64,000 bases of DNA from Pandoraea eparura (GCF_902459725.1 NZ_CABPSH010000016.1:1-64000), one strand, 5' to 3'. Positions 9,049 through 17,720 are shown, counted from the first letter of the stretch. Notes: generated from the letters alone by a model not told the origin. Numbers and translations: made by a program.

Positions 9049-9504
9049 ATGGCAGTGAACAAAAAGGCCGCACAAAAATCGCCCGTGCGTCTGGAAGATC
9101 AGTTGGGTTTCGCGTTGTACTCGGCATCGCTTGCCATGACAAAGGCCCATAAGCCGATGCTCGACAGACTGGGCCTGACGTATTCGCAATACCTGACGAT
9201 GGTCGTGCTCTGGGAGCAGGACGACATCGCCGTCAATCAGCTTGGCGCGCGTCTCGGACTCGACTCCGGCACCCTCACGCCGTTGCTGAAACGACTGGAA
9301 TCCATGGGGCTTTTGACGCGTCGGCGTGGCGAGGTGGATGAGCGTCAGGTGTTCATCGATCTCACGCCGCGAGGGGTGAATCTGCGTCGCGAGGCGCGTC
9401 AGGTGCCCGCACAGATCCAGGCGGTCACCGGTCAGTCAGATGCCGCACAAAAGACCTTGCGCACGCTGCTTCTGCAGCTCCGGGACACCCTCAGCGACGC
9501 TTGA
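9049..9504 (+). CDS. MarR-family regulator of the OhrR type, lacking the peroxide-sensing cysteine
   Basis: The 151-residue protein has the OhrR-like opening LEDQLGFALYSASLAMTK followed by the winged helix (LTYSQYLTMVVLWEQD, LDSGTLTPLLKRLESMG, DERQVFIDLT). OhrR represses organic hydroperoxide resistance genes and is inactivated when a conserved N-terminal cysteine, in the context QLCFALY, is oxidised. Here codon 20 is GGT (Gly) instead of a Cys codon, and the protein has no cysteine at all. The tyrosines usually near the redox centre remain. No ohr peroxidase gene is adjacent. It may sense a different signal or be a constitutive repressor. Confidence 0.85.
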   Translation: MAVNKKAAQKSPVRLEDQLGFALYSASLAMTKAHKPMLDRLGLTYSQYLTMVVLWEQDDIAVNQLGARLGLDSGTLTPLLKRLESMGLLTRRRGEVDERQVFIDLTPRGVNLRREARQVPAQIQAVTGQSDAAQKTLRTLLLQLRDTLSDA

Positions 9505-9515
9505 TCCAACGGTAA

Positions 9516-9545
9516 ACGCGCGCTTCCCTGCGGGTAAGTGCGCGT
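9516..9545. terminator. Hairpin between convergent genes
   Basis: ACGCGCGCTT at 9516-9525 pairs with AAGTGCGCGT at 9536-9545 (one G-T pair) around a 10-base loop, between the stops of the OhrR-like gene and the DedA-rhodanese gene. There is no clear T run, so it is a probable rather than certain bidirectional terminator. Confidence 0.4.
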
Positions 9546-9585
9546 CATTCAATGGTGCGCAATGGATTGCGAAATCGGCTGAAGA

Positions 9586-10533
9586 TCAATGCGCCGGAGA
9601 GAGTATTTCCATGCCATCGATCTTGTCGACGGTGTAACCGGCATCACGCCAGGCGTCGAGCCCACCCAGCAGCGGACGAACTTCTGCGAAGCCCTGTTGA
9701 CGCAGTTGCTGGGCCAGTCGCGCGGCCGTCACCTCGTTCGGACACGCGCAAAACACCACAATACGGCGATCGCGCGGCACGTCTCGCAATTTTTCCGCGA
9801 TTTCGTTCGGGGCGACGGCGATGGCACCAGGAATCGTGAACGGATCGACCGCCCGCAGCGCCGCCGAGCGCACATCGATCACGACGGGCGTGACGTCGTC
9901 CTTCATCCAGCGCTCCAGTGTCTGAACGCCGATGCGCGCCATGCGCAGCGAGCGCAACAGACGGTAGCGGTTGAGCCACCGGTTGAGCAGATAGAGCGCG
10001 AAGACGAGCACGATCAGCCAAAGCACACCGCGGCCGAGCGTATCGAAGGTATCGAGGACGGCCACGATGTGCGAGGCGAAGCCCACGCCGAGCGCCACGG
10101 CGAGACCGGACCAGAGCACCGCGCCGATCGCGTCGTACATCAGGAATGTGCGCCACGACACCCCGAGCGCGCCGGCCATCGGCACCGACAGCGCCGAAAG
10201 TCCCGGCACGAAGCGGGCAAACATCAGCACGCGCACCCCGTGACGGCTCATCGCACCCTCCGTGCGGTTCACGCATGTATCGGGGGAAATCGACAGGCGG
10301 CACATCAGCCGCAGAATGTGGTGGCCGTAGCGGCGTCCCGCGAGAAACCACAGCGCATCGCCCAGCAGCGCCGAGAAGACCGCGAGGGCGACGATCAGCA
10401 GCGCCGGGAAGAGCGACGTCGACGCCGTGACGATGAGCGTGGGGTAAGCCGGCAACGGCAGCCCCAAAGCCTGTCCGAAGATGTTCAGAAAGACCAGCCA
10501 GAGCCCGTAGCGGGCGATCAGATCGAACAGCAT
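9586..10533 (-). CDS. DedA/SNARE-associated membrane protein fused to a rhodanese domain
   Basis: The 315-residue product has two parts. Residues 1 to about 195 are a DedA/VTT-type membrane domain (GDALWFLAGRRYG, ARFVPGLSALSVPMAG), a family implicated in lipid scrambling and membrane homeostasis. After a basic linker, residues about 215-315 form a rhodanese domain (VVIDVRSA, then the active-site loop FCACPNEVTAARLA with Cys262 in the catalytic position). The start at 10533 was chosen because MLFDLIARYG begins the membrane domain; ten residues upstream are possible. The cytosolic rhodanese domain may act in sulfur or redox relay. Fusion architecture is clear; the function is not. Confidence 0.85.
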   Translation of the reverse strand: MLFDLIARYGLWLVFLNIFGQALGLPLPAYPTLIVTASTSLFPALLIVALAVFSALLGDALWFLAGRRYGHHILRLMCRLSISPDTCVNRTEGAMSRHGVRVLMFARFVPGLSALSVPMAGALGVSWRTFLMYDAIGAVLWSGLAVALGVGFASHIVAVLDTFDTLGRGVLWLIVLVFALYLLNRWLNRYRLLRSLRMARIGVQTLERWMKDDVTPVVIDVRSAALRAVDPFTIPGAIAVAPNEIAEKLRDVPRDRRIVVFCACPNEVTAARLAQQLRQQGFAEVRPLLGGLDAWRDAGYTVDKIDGMEILSPAH

Positions 10534-10690
10534 GCGGGAGTCCCTGTCGGCAAATGTTCGCAATACCGCATGTTAACGTCCGGCAGTGACAGCCAGAAGC
10601 CGAGAAGCGGAGATGAAGTGTTGCTTTTCTGGAACGATCGCCGCCTTGGGTGGGTTGGGGCCGGTTCGCGTGTCGGGGAGGCGGCTGGCG

Positions 10691-12256
10691 TCAGTGCCCC
10701 ACCGCCGCTTGGGCGCCCCGTTTGGGCCGGGTCAGCCAGACGAGCGCCGCCATGGCGAGGAACACGTATCCCGACAGATGGAAGATGTCGTTCGTGGCCA
10801 GCATGAAGGATTGGCGCGTGACGAGGTCGTTGAGCATGCCGAAGTCGGTACCGTTCGCGAGTCCCAGCCCCTGGCGCAACTGGTCCAGGTAGTGCGTCGT
10901 GTTGTCTGAGTAGGGCGTGATGTGTTCGACGAGCCGCGCGTGATGGTAGATCGCCCGGTCCTCCCACATCGTGGTGCTCACGGCGGTGCCGATGGCCCCC
11001 GAGAGCGTGCGGAAGAAGTTCGACAGGCCGGCGGCCGCCGCAAGGCGCTCATCGGACATGCTCGAGAGCGTGATGGTCGTCATCGGCACGAAGAAGCATG
11101 CAATGCCGATGCCCTGGACGAGCCGCGGTTCGATGACCTTCGCGAACGACAGATTCAACGCGAAGTACGAATTCCAGAACGACACCCCGGCGAACACGAA
11201 GAACGCGAACGAGGCCACCGCGCGCAGGTTCAACCGGTGCAGGTTCTGGCCGATGATCGGCGAGAGCAGCAACGCGAGCAGACCCACGGGGGCTGTCGCC
11301 AACCCGGCTTTGCCCGCCGTGTAGTCCATCACCGTTTGCAGCCACAGCGGGAAGATGACCACCGAGGCGAAGAACGTCATGAAGCCGAAGGCAATCACCA
11401 CGACGCCCAACGCGAAGTTGCGATCCTTGAAGAGCGTGAGGTCGACGATGGGTTTGTCGGACGTCAGCTCCCAGACGATGAGAAACGACAGGCAGACCGC
11501 GGCGGCGAGCGCGAGCGTGACGATCAGGCTGCTGTTGAACCAGTCGTGGTCCTTGCCGAGGTCGAGCATCATCTGCAACGAGCCCACGCCGATGGCGAGC
11601 AGCGCCAGTCCAATGAGGTCGATGGGCAGCTGCTGGGTCTTCGTCTCATGCCCGCGCAGCAGGACGAAGCAGGATGCGGCCGAAAAGATCCCGACGGGCA
11701 CATTGATATAGAAGATCCACGGCCAGGTGTAGTTGTCGGTGATCCATCCGCCCACGACAGGGCCGAAGATGGGCGCGACGATCACGGTCATGGCCCACAG
11801 CCCGAGCGCGAGGCCGCGCTTCTTCTCGGGGAAGCTGCGCAGCAGAATGGTTTGCGAGAGCGGCACCATCGGGCCGGACACCAGACCCTGCAGCAACCGG
11901 AAGAAGACAAGGGCCTCCATGTTGGGCGCCAGGCCGCACAGCATCGACGCCACCGTAAAGGCCGCGACCGACGACACGAAGAGCTTCGCCTCGCCAACGC
12001 GGCGGGCCAGCCATCCGGTGAGCGGCACCGCGATGGCCGCCGCCACGGCGTACGAGCTGATGACCCACGTGCCCTGACTGTTCGATACCCCCACGCTCCC
12101 CGCGATGGTGGGCACGGCAACATTGGCGATGGACGTGTCGAGCACCTCCATGAACGTGCCCAGTGCGAGACCTATCGTGAGGATCGCCAGTCGCGCACCG
12201 GTCAACGGCGCACCTTGCGGCGCAGCGGCGGCGTTTGCGGTGGCGGCATCTGCCAT
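10691..12256 (-). CDS. DHA2-family (EmrB/QacA-type) multidrug efflux MFS transporter
   Basis: The 521-residue protein shows the 14-helix DHA2 pattern, with LDTSIANVAVPTIAGSVGVS in helix 1 and the motif-C-type segment GPVVGGWITDNYTWPWIFYINVPVG. The family exports drugs using the proton gradient. EmrB-type pumps normally work with an EmrA adaptor and an outer-membrane channel. No such partners are adjacent: its neighbours are the DedA fusion (same strand) and the MHYT gene (opposite strand). The N-terminus begins MADAATANAAAAP, with a GGAGA sequence about 9 bases upstream. The substrate cannot be told. Confidence 0.9.
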   Translation of the reverse strand: MADAATANAAAAPQGAPLTGARLAILTIGLALGTFMEVLDTSIANVAVPTIAGSVGVSNSQGTWVISSYAVAAAIAVPLTGWLARRVGEAKLFVSSVAAFTVASMLCGLAPNMEALVFFRLLQGLVSGPMVPLSQTILLRSFPEKKRGLALGLWAMTVIVAPIFGPVVGGWITDNYTWPWIFYINVPVGIFSAASCFVLLRGHETKTQQLPIDLIGLALLAIGVGSLQMMLDLGKDHDWFNSSLIVTLALAAAVCLSFLIVWELTSDKPIVDLTLFKDRNFALGVVVIAFGFMTFFASVVIFPLWLQTVMDYTAGKAGLATAPVGLLALLLSPIIGQNLHRLNLRAVASFAFFVFAGVSFWNSYFALNLSFAKVIEPRLVQGIGIACFFVPMTTITLSSMSDERLAAAAGLSNFFRTLSGAIGTAVSTTMWEDRAIYHHARLVEHITPYSDNTTHYLDQLRQGLGLANGTDFGMLNDLVTRQSFMLATNDIFHLSGYVFLAMAALVWLTRPKRGAQAAVGH

Positions 12257-12680
12257 GTGAAGCGTCTCCCTGGATGGATGAGCGGGCCGCAGCGACCCGG
12301 GTCAATGTCATCCCCGGATGGTGCCAAAGAACGGCGATCGTGTGCGACGTGGGTTTGGAACAGTGGCTCTAAATCGTGAGGAGGTGCTTGGGGCACTCGA
12401 TCAAACCGGACGAGGTTGCGCGAATCACGCGTCCCACAAGGGTTTCAGACGGCTCTGTGTCGCCATGCCTCGCCGACGTGCGGCAAATGATCTTCGTTTG
12501 GCGAACCCAAGACGCTTTTACCCCTTGACGTCGCCGTGCCGTCGAGATTGAATCGCCGCTGACGCCCGACGTGTTCGATGCCACGTCGCAGTCCCCTGGG
12601 CGTAGTCGTGCAGGCTCAAATACCGTTCGCTCGTCAGCGCTTGCGGCACCCCGGCGACAGCGAAATCACAGGATCCGCCC
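12257..12680. other. Intergenic region between divergent genes
   Basis: No open frame here resembles a protein. The stretch separates the DHA2 pump (leftward) from the MHYT gene (rightward) and must hold both promoters. I saw no convincing promoter or operator. Confidence 0.5.
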
Positions 12681-13475
12681 ATGCAGCCAGGTAGCGTCGT
12701 TCCCCTTCAGTACAGTGAGTTCCTTGTTCTGCTCTCGTTCGTGATCTCGGCGCTGGGGGCCTATGTCGCGTTGGTGGCCGCGTCGCGCATTCGTGACGAC
12801 GACGGTCGCATCAGCGTCGGTTACCTCGTGGTGTCGGCCCTGGCGTTGGGAGGCATTGGCATCTGGGGCATGCATTTCATCGGCATGGCCGCGCAGCGCA
12901 TGCCGTTCCCCGTGTCGTATTCCCTGTGGCCGACGCTCGGCAGCCTGGTGCTGGCCGTGGTGGTCTCGGGCGCGGCGCTCTGGTACGTTGCGCGTGCGCC
13001 CTATCGCAATGCGGTGCGATGCGTGATCGGTGGCGTGGCGGGCGGACTGGGCGTGGCCGGCATGCACTACCTCGGCATGAACGCCATGCGCACGCAGGCG
13101 TATTTCGAATGGAACATGACCATTGTCGCCCTGTCGGTGGTCATTGCCATCGTGGCGGCGAGTGTGGCGCTCTGGCTGGCGTTCCATCTCGAGACGAGTT
13201 TGCAGCGCACGCTGGCGGCGCTGGTGATGGCCGTGGCGGTTTGCGGAATGCACTACACGGGCATGCGCGCCGGCACGATCGTCTGTACGGCGTCCACCCG
13301 CGCGCAGATCAGCATGCGGTTGCATGGCGACATGCTGCCGTATGGCGTCTTCCTGATCGCATGCGTGGTCTTGCTGGCGATGGCGGTGTTGCTCTATCGC
13401 ACGTCGCGTCGACGGCGCGAGCGCATGGCGGCGCGGCTCGATGCGCTCATGCGCCAGCACGCGGGGCCGGTCTGA
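12681..13475 (+). CDS. Stand-alone MHYT-domain membrane sensor protein
   Basis: The 264-residue integral membrane protein carries the three family motifs at the ends of its helices: MHFIG (64-68), MHYLG (128-132) and MHYTG (190-194). Seven hydrophobic segments fill the rest. The MHYT domain is proposed to bind a metal such as copper and to sense a diatomic gas or redox state. It is often fused to GGDEF/EAL, histidine kinase or LytTR output domains, but here it ends with a short basic tail and no output domain. The gene is single, with a strong terminator behind it. Confidence 0.88.
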   Translation: MQPGSVVPLQYSEFLVLLSFVISALGAYVALVAASRIRDDDGRISVGYLVVSALALGGIGIWGMHFIGMAAQRMPFPVSYSLWPTLGSLVLAVVVSGAALWYVARAPYRNAVRCVIGGVAGGLGVAGMHYLGMNAMRTQAYFEWNMTIVALSVVIAIVAASVALWLAFHLETSLQRTLAALVMAVAVCGMHYTGMRAGTIVCTASTRAQISMRLHGDMLPYGVFLIACVVLLAMAVLLYRTSRRRRERMAARLDALMRQHAGPV

Positions 13476-13503
13476 CACTACGGTTGCTCGCGGCTGAAAT
13501 GCG

Positions 13504-13537
13504 AAACGCCGGCCCATCGAACGACGGGCCGGCGTTT
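13504..13537. terminator. Bidirectional rho-independent terminator
   Basis: AAACGCCGGCCC (13504-13515) and GGGCCGGCGTTT (13526-13537) form a perfect 12-bp stem with a 10-base loop, with A/T tails on each side. It lies between the convergent MHYT gene and the small gene at 13572. Confidence 0.85.
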
Positions 13538-13571
13538 ATATCTCTGAGCGCCCTTCGGCGCAGCGCACGAT

Positions 13572-13787
13572 TCAGTGCAGGATGGGGCTGCCTCCGACAG
13601 GCATGACGTCGCCCGTCTCGATCAGGTCGACGATGAAGAACGGTTCGGTGTTGAGCTGTTTCGACGCACCGGGCTGGCCGGAATACCAGCACACCATCGC
13701 CATGTCGCCAAGCACGCGGGTAACGATGCCCATGGCACCCTGTGGCACTGCGATGTGATTGGATTTGACGATCGATCCGACTTGCAC
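13572..13787 (-). CDS. Small conserved-type hypothetical protein (71 aa)
   Basis: The frame starts with GTG at 13787, preceded at 5 bases by a full AGGAGG ribosome-binding site, which makes it a convincing gene. The product (MQVGSIVKSNHIAVPQGAMG...) is beta-rich and soluble with one Cys and two short hydrophobic strands (MGIVTRVLGDMAMVCW, EPFFIVDLIETG). I do not recognise the family; the opening resembles small SH3-like barrels. It lies between thpR and the MHYT gene, 57 bp from thpR, and shares the terminator at 13504. Confidence 0.65.
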   Translation of the reverse strand: MQVGSIVKSNHIAVPQGAMGIVTRVLGDMAMVCWYSGQPGASKQLNTEPFFIVDLIETGDVMPVGGSPILH

Positions 13788-13844
13788 TTGAGCCTCCTGC
13801 GAATGACGAAAAACCGATGCACCAACCGGTCGGCCGGCACATCG

Positions 13845-14429
13845 TCATCCGACTATACCGTATTGCGTTGCAGGCTTCGCCGATTTCTCGGGCGGCGTCG
13901 TGGAAAAGCCGTCGGACGTTCCGCCATGGTGTTCCGCGAGCACGCGATAGTGTGGGCCCCGCGGCGTGCGCACCGAGTGGACGAGGACGTACCCGTCGCA
14001 ATGCCAGACGAGCGAACGGGGATGCGGGTCGGACGGTGCGCGGCGCGCATGACGCAGCAGCGTTACATGCGGGCGGAACGATTGCGTCACGACCGGGACA
14101 CCGGTCGCACGCCATTGCGAGAGCAAGGCGTCGCGCGTGGCGATGAGGCTCTCGGGCACTGTGGGCGCACCGGCCCAGACGATCTTGCGATCGGCCCAGT
14201 AGCCCAGATGATCGAAAGTGAGCGTGAACGGCGTGAGCGGCGTGCGATGCATGAGCGCGAGCAGTACGGGCAGACGGGCGGGATCGACTTCGTCGAGAAA
14301 GGCCAGCGTCAGGTGCAGCGTTTGGGCGCGCAGCACACGTCCGCCGCATTCCGCGTGAGCTGAAACGGCCCACTCATGAAGCTGCGCGCGTACACCCGGC
14401 CCGGGCCACAGGGCAAGGAAGAGTCGCAT
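13845..14429 (-). CDS. thpR: RNA 2',3'-cyclic phosphodiesterase (2H phosphoesterase)
   Basis: The 194-residue protein has the two HxTx motifs of the 2H superfamily, HLTL at 39-42 and HVTL at 121-124, each providing a catalytic His and Thr. The opening MRLFLALWPG is typical of ThpR/LigT. The enzyme opens 2',3'-cyclic phosphates on RNA ends to 2'-phosphates and, in vitro, can ligate tRNA halves through a 2'-5' link. It is a cytoplasmic single-domain protein of the usual length. The gene stands next to the small 71-aa gene on the same strand. Confidence 0.88.
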   Translation of the reverse strand: MRLFLALWPGPGVRAQLHEWAVSAHAECGGRVLRAQTLHLTLAFLDEVDPARLPVLLALMHRTPLTPFTLTFDHLGYWADRKIVWAGAPTVPESLIATRDALLSQWRATGVPVVTQSFRPHVTLLRHARRAPSDPHPRSLVWHCDGYVLVHSVRTPRGPHYRVLAEHHGGTSDGFSTTPPEKSAKPATQYGIVG

Positions 14430-14595
14430 GAGAACACCACAGGTTGAATCCTGCTGATGATTCTCATAGTAGACGCGCTATCCGGCGAATACCAGTTTGG
14501 CCGGGCGCTCCCGAGCGTCACCCGACGCGATGGCGAGGGGCGATCGCTGGCAAGCGCACGATGCGGTGGGCGCGGTGGGCGCGGTGGCCGTGGTG

Positions 14596-14979
14596 TCAGT
14601 TGGTCGAGATGGCGGGGGTGATGCCGCGACGGCCGCGGCGCGGCGTCTCCGCCGGTTTCTCTTGGGGTTTGGCCTGCACGGGCGGATGCATGATGGTGTT
14701 CCAGTTGTTCTGGATGGCGGTGTCGGCGGTGTCGTGAGCGATGGCGCGCGAGATGTCGGCGCTCGGATTGAAGACGCCCGATCCCGTGGCGCCATTGCCG
14801 CCGGCCGCTGTCGTTGCATTGCCCGGATTGGGAGCAGCGGGGGTGCCCTGTGCGTGAGCAAGTGTCGTCAGCATGAAGGTGGCACAGAGGGTGGCGAGGA
14901 TGGCGGGCAGTTTTGTCCCGAGGGAGGGGTGCAGCAAGGGCGTGTTGAGCGTACGTTGGCCGGTGGAATCTTGGGTCAT
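14596..14979 (-). CDS. Hypothetical exported protein
   Basis: The 127-residue frame has a long, slightly basic lead-in followed by a hydrophobic stretch ending in an Ala-x-Ala-type cleavage site (LTTLAHAQG), so export through Sec is likely. The mature part is rich in Ala, Gly, Pro and Asn, with a basic C-terminus (PRRGRRGITP). I do not recognise a family. The ribosome-binding site is weak and a shorter start at the internal MLTTLAHAQ is possible. It precedes no obvious operon partner. Confidence 0.55.
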   Translation of the reverse strand: MTQDSTGQRTLNTPLLHPSLGTKLPAILATLCATFMLTTLAHAQGTPAAPNPGNATTAAGGNGATGSGVFNPSADISRAIAHDTADTAIQNNWNTIMHPPVQAKPQEKPAETPRRGRRGITPAISTN

Positions 14980-15061
14980 CAGGTGTCTCGGGCGAAGCGA
15001 CGCAGTGTCGCCGACGCCGCATTTTGGGGCGACGTCGGTGGCACGTCATATTGTTGTGGAA

Positions 15062-15694
15062 TCAGTAGCTGCCGGGCGGCGGCTTCCAGCCCGGGGGCGG
15101 TGGCGGCGGTGGGGCATAGCGCTGCACCGGCGGCACCGATTGGGTCGGCATCATCATGTCGCCGCGAACGGGGACACGATTGCCTGACGCATACATGCAC
15201 TGAACGTAGGCCTGATCATAGCGGCTTTGCGTGACGTATGCAGACGATTGCGCATTGCCCATGCCGACGGCGCTGCCGGTGAGCAGGCCCGCGCCGGCGC
15301 CGATGGCGGCTCCCGAGCTTCCGCCGAAGGCTGCCCCGGCGGCCGCGCCGATGGCCGTGCCCAGGACCGCGCTGCCGATCGCGCTGTTGTTGGCGGCGGT
15401 GGCGGTATCGAGTCCGCCGTTTTGGCCGGAGGCGTATTGGCGGCAGTTGAAATCATCGCGACGGAACTGATCGAACGATTTGCCTGTGCCGGGCAGGGCC
15501 ATGAGGCTCGGGCCGGTGGGAACCACGGCGCATCCCGCGAGCGTTGCGGCGGCAATGACGATGGCCAGCGGTGCGGTGAGACGGTGCATACGACGGGGGG
15601 GAGCGGTGGCGGGCGTGGCAGGCGCCGCCTGGGACGAGTGAGGCGCGGCAACCGACGGATGATGCGCTCGGGAGACGGATGATTCGAATGACAT
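15062..15694 (-). CDS. Glycine-zipper lipoprotein
   Basis: The protein has a lipobox (ATLAGC) at the end of a hydrophobic segment, so it should be lipidated. Two Gly/Ala-zipper stretches follow (AIGSAVLGTAIGAAAGAAFG, AIGAGAGLLTGSAVGMG) of the YMGG/glycine-zipper type that inserts in or lines the outer membrane. The C-terminus is Pro-rich (YAPPPPPPPGWKPPPGSY). The ATG at 15694 has a good GGGAGAG site 8 bases upstream but leaves a 35-residue lead before the signal peptide. The internal ATG at 15589 gives a normal signal peptide but lacks a ribosome-binding site. The gene begins 16 bp after the stop of the next secreted-protein gene, probably in one transcript. Confidence 0.78.
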   Translation of the reverse strand: MSFESSVSRAHHPSVAAPHSSQAAPATPATAPPRRMHRLTAPLAIVIAAATLAGCAVVPTGPSLMALPGTGKSFDQFRRDDFNCRQYASGQNGGLDTATAANNSAIGSAVLGTAIGAAAGAAFGGSSGAAIGAGAGLLTGSAVGMGNAQSSAYVTQSRYDQAYVQCMYASGNRVPVRGDMMMPTQSVPPVQRYAPPPPPPPGWKPPPGSY

Positions 15695-15710
15695 GGTGCG
15701 TCTCTCCCGA

Positions 15711-16067
15711 TCAATTCGATGCCGGTTGCGCGGGCACTTCGCGCCATCCGGCAGGACACGTTTTCACGTAGGGATAGTAGGCCCCGGCCTTGTCGCAGTA
15801 GTACCAGGTGTCGCTGTTGGCGCCGGGCTGATCGCCTTGGGCGCCGGGTTGCGGTTGTTCGATGTATTGCTGAGGTTGGCTGGGCACGACGACAACGGGG
15901 GGGGCGTAATACGGCGCAGGTGGATAGTAGGGATAGCCGTAGGGGTAGTAGCCGGGGCCGACCCAGACACGAACACCACCGCCATGCCAGGCGAGCGCGC
16001 TGCTGCTGGCCATGGCGGCGGCCACGGCGACGACGCCAAAGCCGAGGACAACAGGAAGACGTTTCAC
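15711..16067 (-). CDS. Small secreted Tyr/Pro-rich protein
   Basis: This 118-residue product has a clear Sec signal peptide (MKRLPVVLGFGVVAVAAAMA, cleaved near ALAWHGG). A Tyr/Pro-rich segment follows (GPGYYPYGYPYYPPAPYYAPP), then a compact C-terminal part with two cysteines (WYYCDKAGAYYPYVKTCPAGW). Proteins of this layout are common in Burkholderiales, next to glycine-zipper lipoproteins as here, but I know no assigned function. It is the first gene of the two-gene unit ending with the lipoprotein. Confidence 0.75.
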   Translation of the reverse strand: MKRLPVVLGFGVVAVAAAMASSSALAWHGGGVRVWVGPGYYPYGYPYYPPAPYYAPPVVVVPSQPQQYIEQPQPGAQGDQPGANSDTWYYCDKAGAYYPYVKTCPAGWREVPAQPASN

Positions 16068-16522
16068 GACACTGACCTCGAAATACGAACGCCGGACGCG
16101 GTGGATTCCGCCTCGCGTACGCGTGTCGTCAACGAGGGGAATGTGACCCGACGAGACGCAACGCTGCCCGGGAGTTGATGATTTCCAGTCTAGGCCCGTC
16201 GCCCCGACGGAGCAATTACGACGCCTGTGAGAAGTGTTTCAAAGCATTACGTTTTTTCTGGAAATGACGAGGAAGCCGGGGCTTCGCGGAGGGCGCTTCA
16301 GCAAGAAACGTGCCGCGAGTTCAACGCCGGGTTCGATTCGATCGCCTGAGTATCCAGCACCGGCACCGATCCGAATAGCCCGCTGGCTGCTTCGGGAACG
16401 CATAATTTCATCGTCTGTGCAGGTCGTTATTGCTAAGGACAGGATGGTTAGAAGGCTTGATGCCGGGCTCCAGGCTCGAGCATGGGGTGGAAACAACATC
16501 CGCCCGAGCCGTTGCCGTTGAT
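16068..16522. other. Intergenic region with no supported gene
   Basis: This 455-bp stretch upstream of the secreted-protein gene and downstream of the cyclodeaminase-like gene holds only short frames unlike proteins. It has lower GC than its left side. I see no element in it. Confidence 0.4.
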
Positions 16523-17449
16523 TTAGCTCGCGCTTGCGGTATTGACACGCTGATACACGAGGGCAGAGAGCGCGACATCCACCAAGCCGATACCGACGGA
16601 TTTGTAGACCGTGATTCCTTGAACGCCACCGCCGATGCTGTCAGCTTCTGCTACGACATCACCGAGCTCCCGAACCTGATCCCAATCGACAATGCCGGGC
16701 TTGGCCAACAGCAGGTCTCCCGCTTCCTTGCGCGCTTGCTCGCGATGCTCCACGATGATGCGACTCGCCCGTTCGAGAGTTACGTCATCAATCTCGCGGG
16801 TTTGCGGTTTGCTTGAGCCAATCGCTGCAACGAACACGTTAGCTTTGAGCAGTCGGCCGTCGAACAGCGGCTCCGACGCTCGCGTGCAGGTGACGATAAC
16901 GTCTGCTTCAGACACGGCTTTGTCCGTATCACATGTCAAAAACTGTACGTCGGGATGTGCTGCGCTGAGTTCGGCAACGAGGGCGGCGGCATCACCTTTG
17001 CTGATGACGAAAACGCGGCGGAAAACAGCAAGGTCCAACAACGAGGCGAGGTGAGCTTTGGCTTGGACACCGGCGCCGAAGATGGTGAGCGTATGAGACG
17101 AAGGCGGCATTTGAGATTCGACTGCCACGCGCGTTGTCGCGGCAGTTCGGAACTCGGTTAGGGCATTGCCTTGGACTGTACCAAGGTAGCGGCCATCGGT
17201 ACCATCGAAAAGTGTGACGACGAAATCGAACTTGCCGGCGATCGTGGAATAAATCTTGACACCACACATTTTAGACGTGGGAACGATTCCGCCCATGACG
17301 CTAAGCGTCACGTGATCGAGATACGTGCGGCTACGCGGTAGCGTGACGGCCTTGCCATGCGCCGTTGCTATGAATGCCTGACGCACAACTGCGCTGCTTT
17401 CGCGTACGGAAAGGGCTCGGCGTACCTGTTCGTCTGTGATCAGTTGCAT
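16523..17449 (-). CDS. Ornithine cyclodeaminase/mu-crystallin family protein
   Basis: From the ATG at 17449 the product is 308 residues (a TTG seven codons upstream is less likely). It has the family layout: an N-terminal substrate part with KMCGVKIYST and LTEFRTAATTRVA, then an NAD(P) Rossmann domain with IFGAGVQAKAH. Members deaminate and cyclise ornithine or, more often, reduce ketimines and imino acids with NAD(P)H, so the exact reaction is open. It is divergent from the DadA-like dehydrogenase, with two TAAC-N5-GTTA palindromes between them. A role in recycling an imine made by that dehydrogenase is an inference. Confidence 0.87.
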   Translation of the reverse strand: MQLITDEQVRRALSVRESSAVVRQAFIATAHGKAVTLPRSRTYLDHVTLSVMGGIVPTSKMCGVKIYSTIAGKFDFVVTLFDGTDGRYLGTVQGNALTEFRTAATTRVAVESQMPPSSHTLTIFGAGVQAKAHLASLLDLAVFRRVFVISKGDAAALVAELSAAHPDVQFLTCDTDKAVSEADVIVTCTRASEPLFDGRLLKANVFVAAIGSSKPQTREIDDVTLERASRIIVEHREQARKEAGDLLLAKPGIVDWDQVRELGDVVAEADSIGGGVQGITVYKSVGIGLVDVALSALVYQRVNTASAS

Positions 17450-17554
17450 GTCGTTATCTTCGGGGCCCAATGCACCCTCGACCTATAGTGGTTCAGAGGT
17501 GTCGATTGTTTCCCGTTCGTCGCGCCCCGTCTAATGGGTTTTTTTTGCCGCACA

Positions 17555-17596
17555 TAACCTCTGGTTAACCTGTCGCACCCAATTAACTGTCGGTTA
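17555..17596. promoter_or_regulatory. Two TAAC-N5-GTTA palindromes in a divergent promoter region
   Basis: TAACCTCTGGTTA (17555-17567) and TAACTGTCGGTTA (17584-17596) lie 29 bp apart between the cyclodeaminase-like and DadA-like genes. Both fit the T-N11-A form bound by LysR-type regulators. The same palindrome recurs at 21776, upstream of the M81 and MFS genes. The LysR gene at 19121 is the natural candidate binder. Confidence 0.6.
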
Positions 17597-17720
17597 TGTC
17601 TCCCATTGTTTTCTCATTTGCGGACGCGGGCATGCTTTCACATACTTGAAGGTGTACCGTGGACAACGGTTCGCGTCATGCTCCAGGGCGATATCTGGAT
17701 ACTTCTCGGACAAAGAAACA

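Noticed and set aside
10922-12379. 485-codon plus-strand frame opposite the DHA2 transporter
   Set aside because: Highly charged antisense shadow of a membrane protein gene, with no motif.
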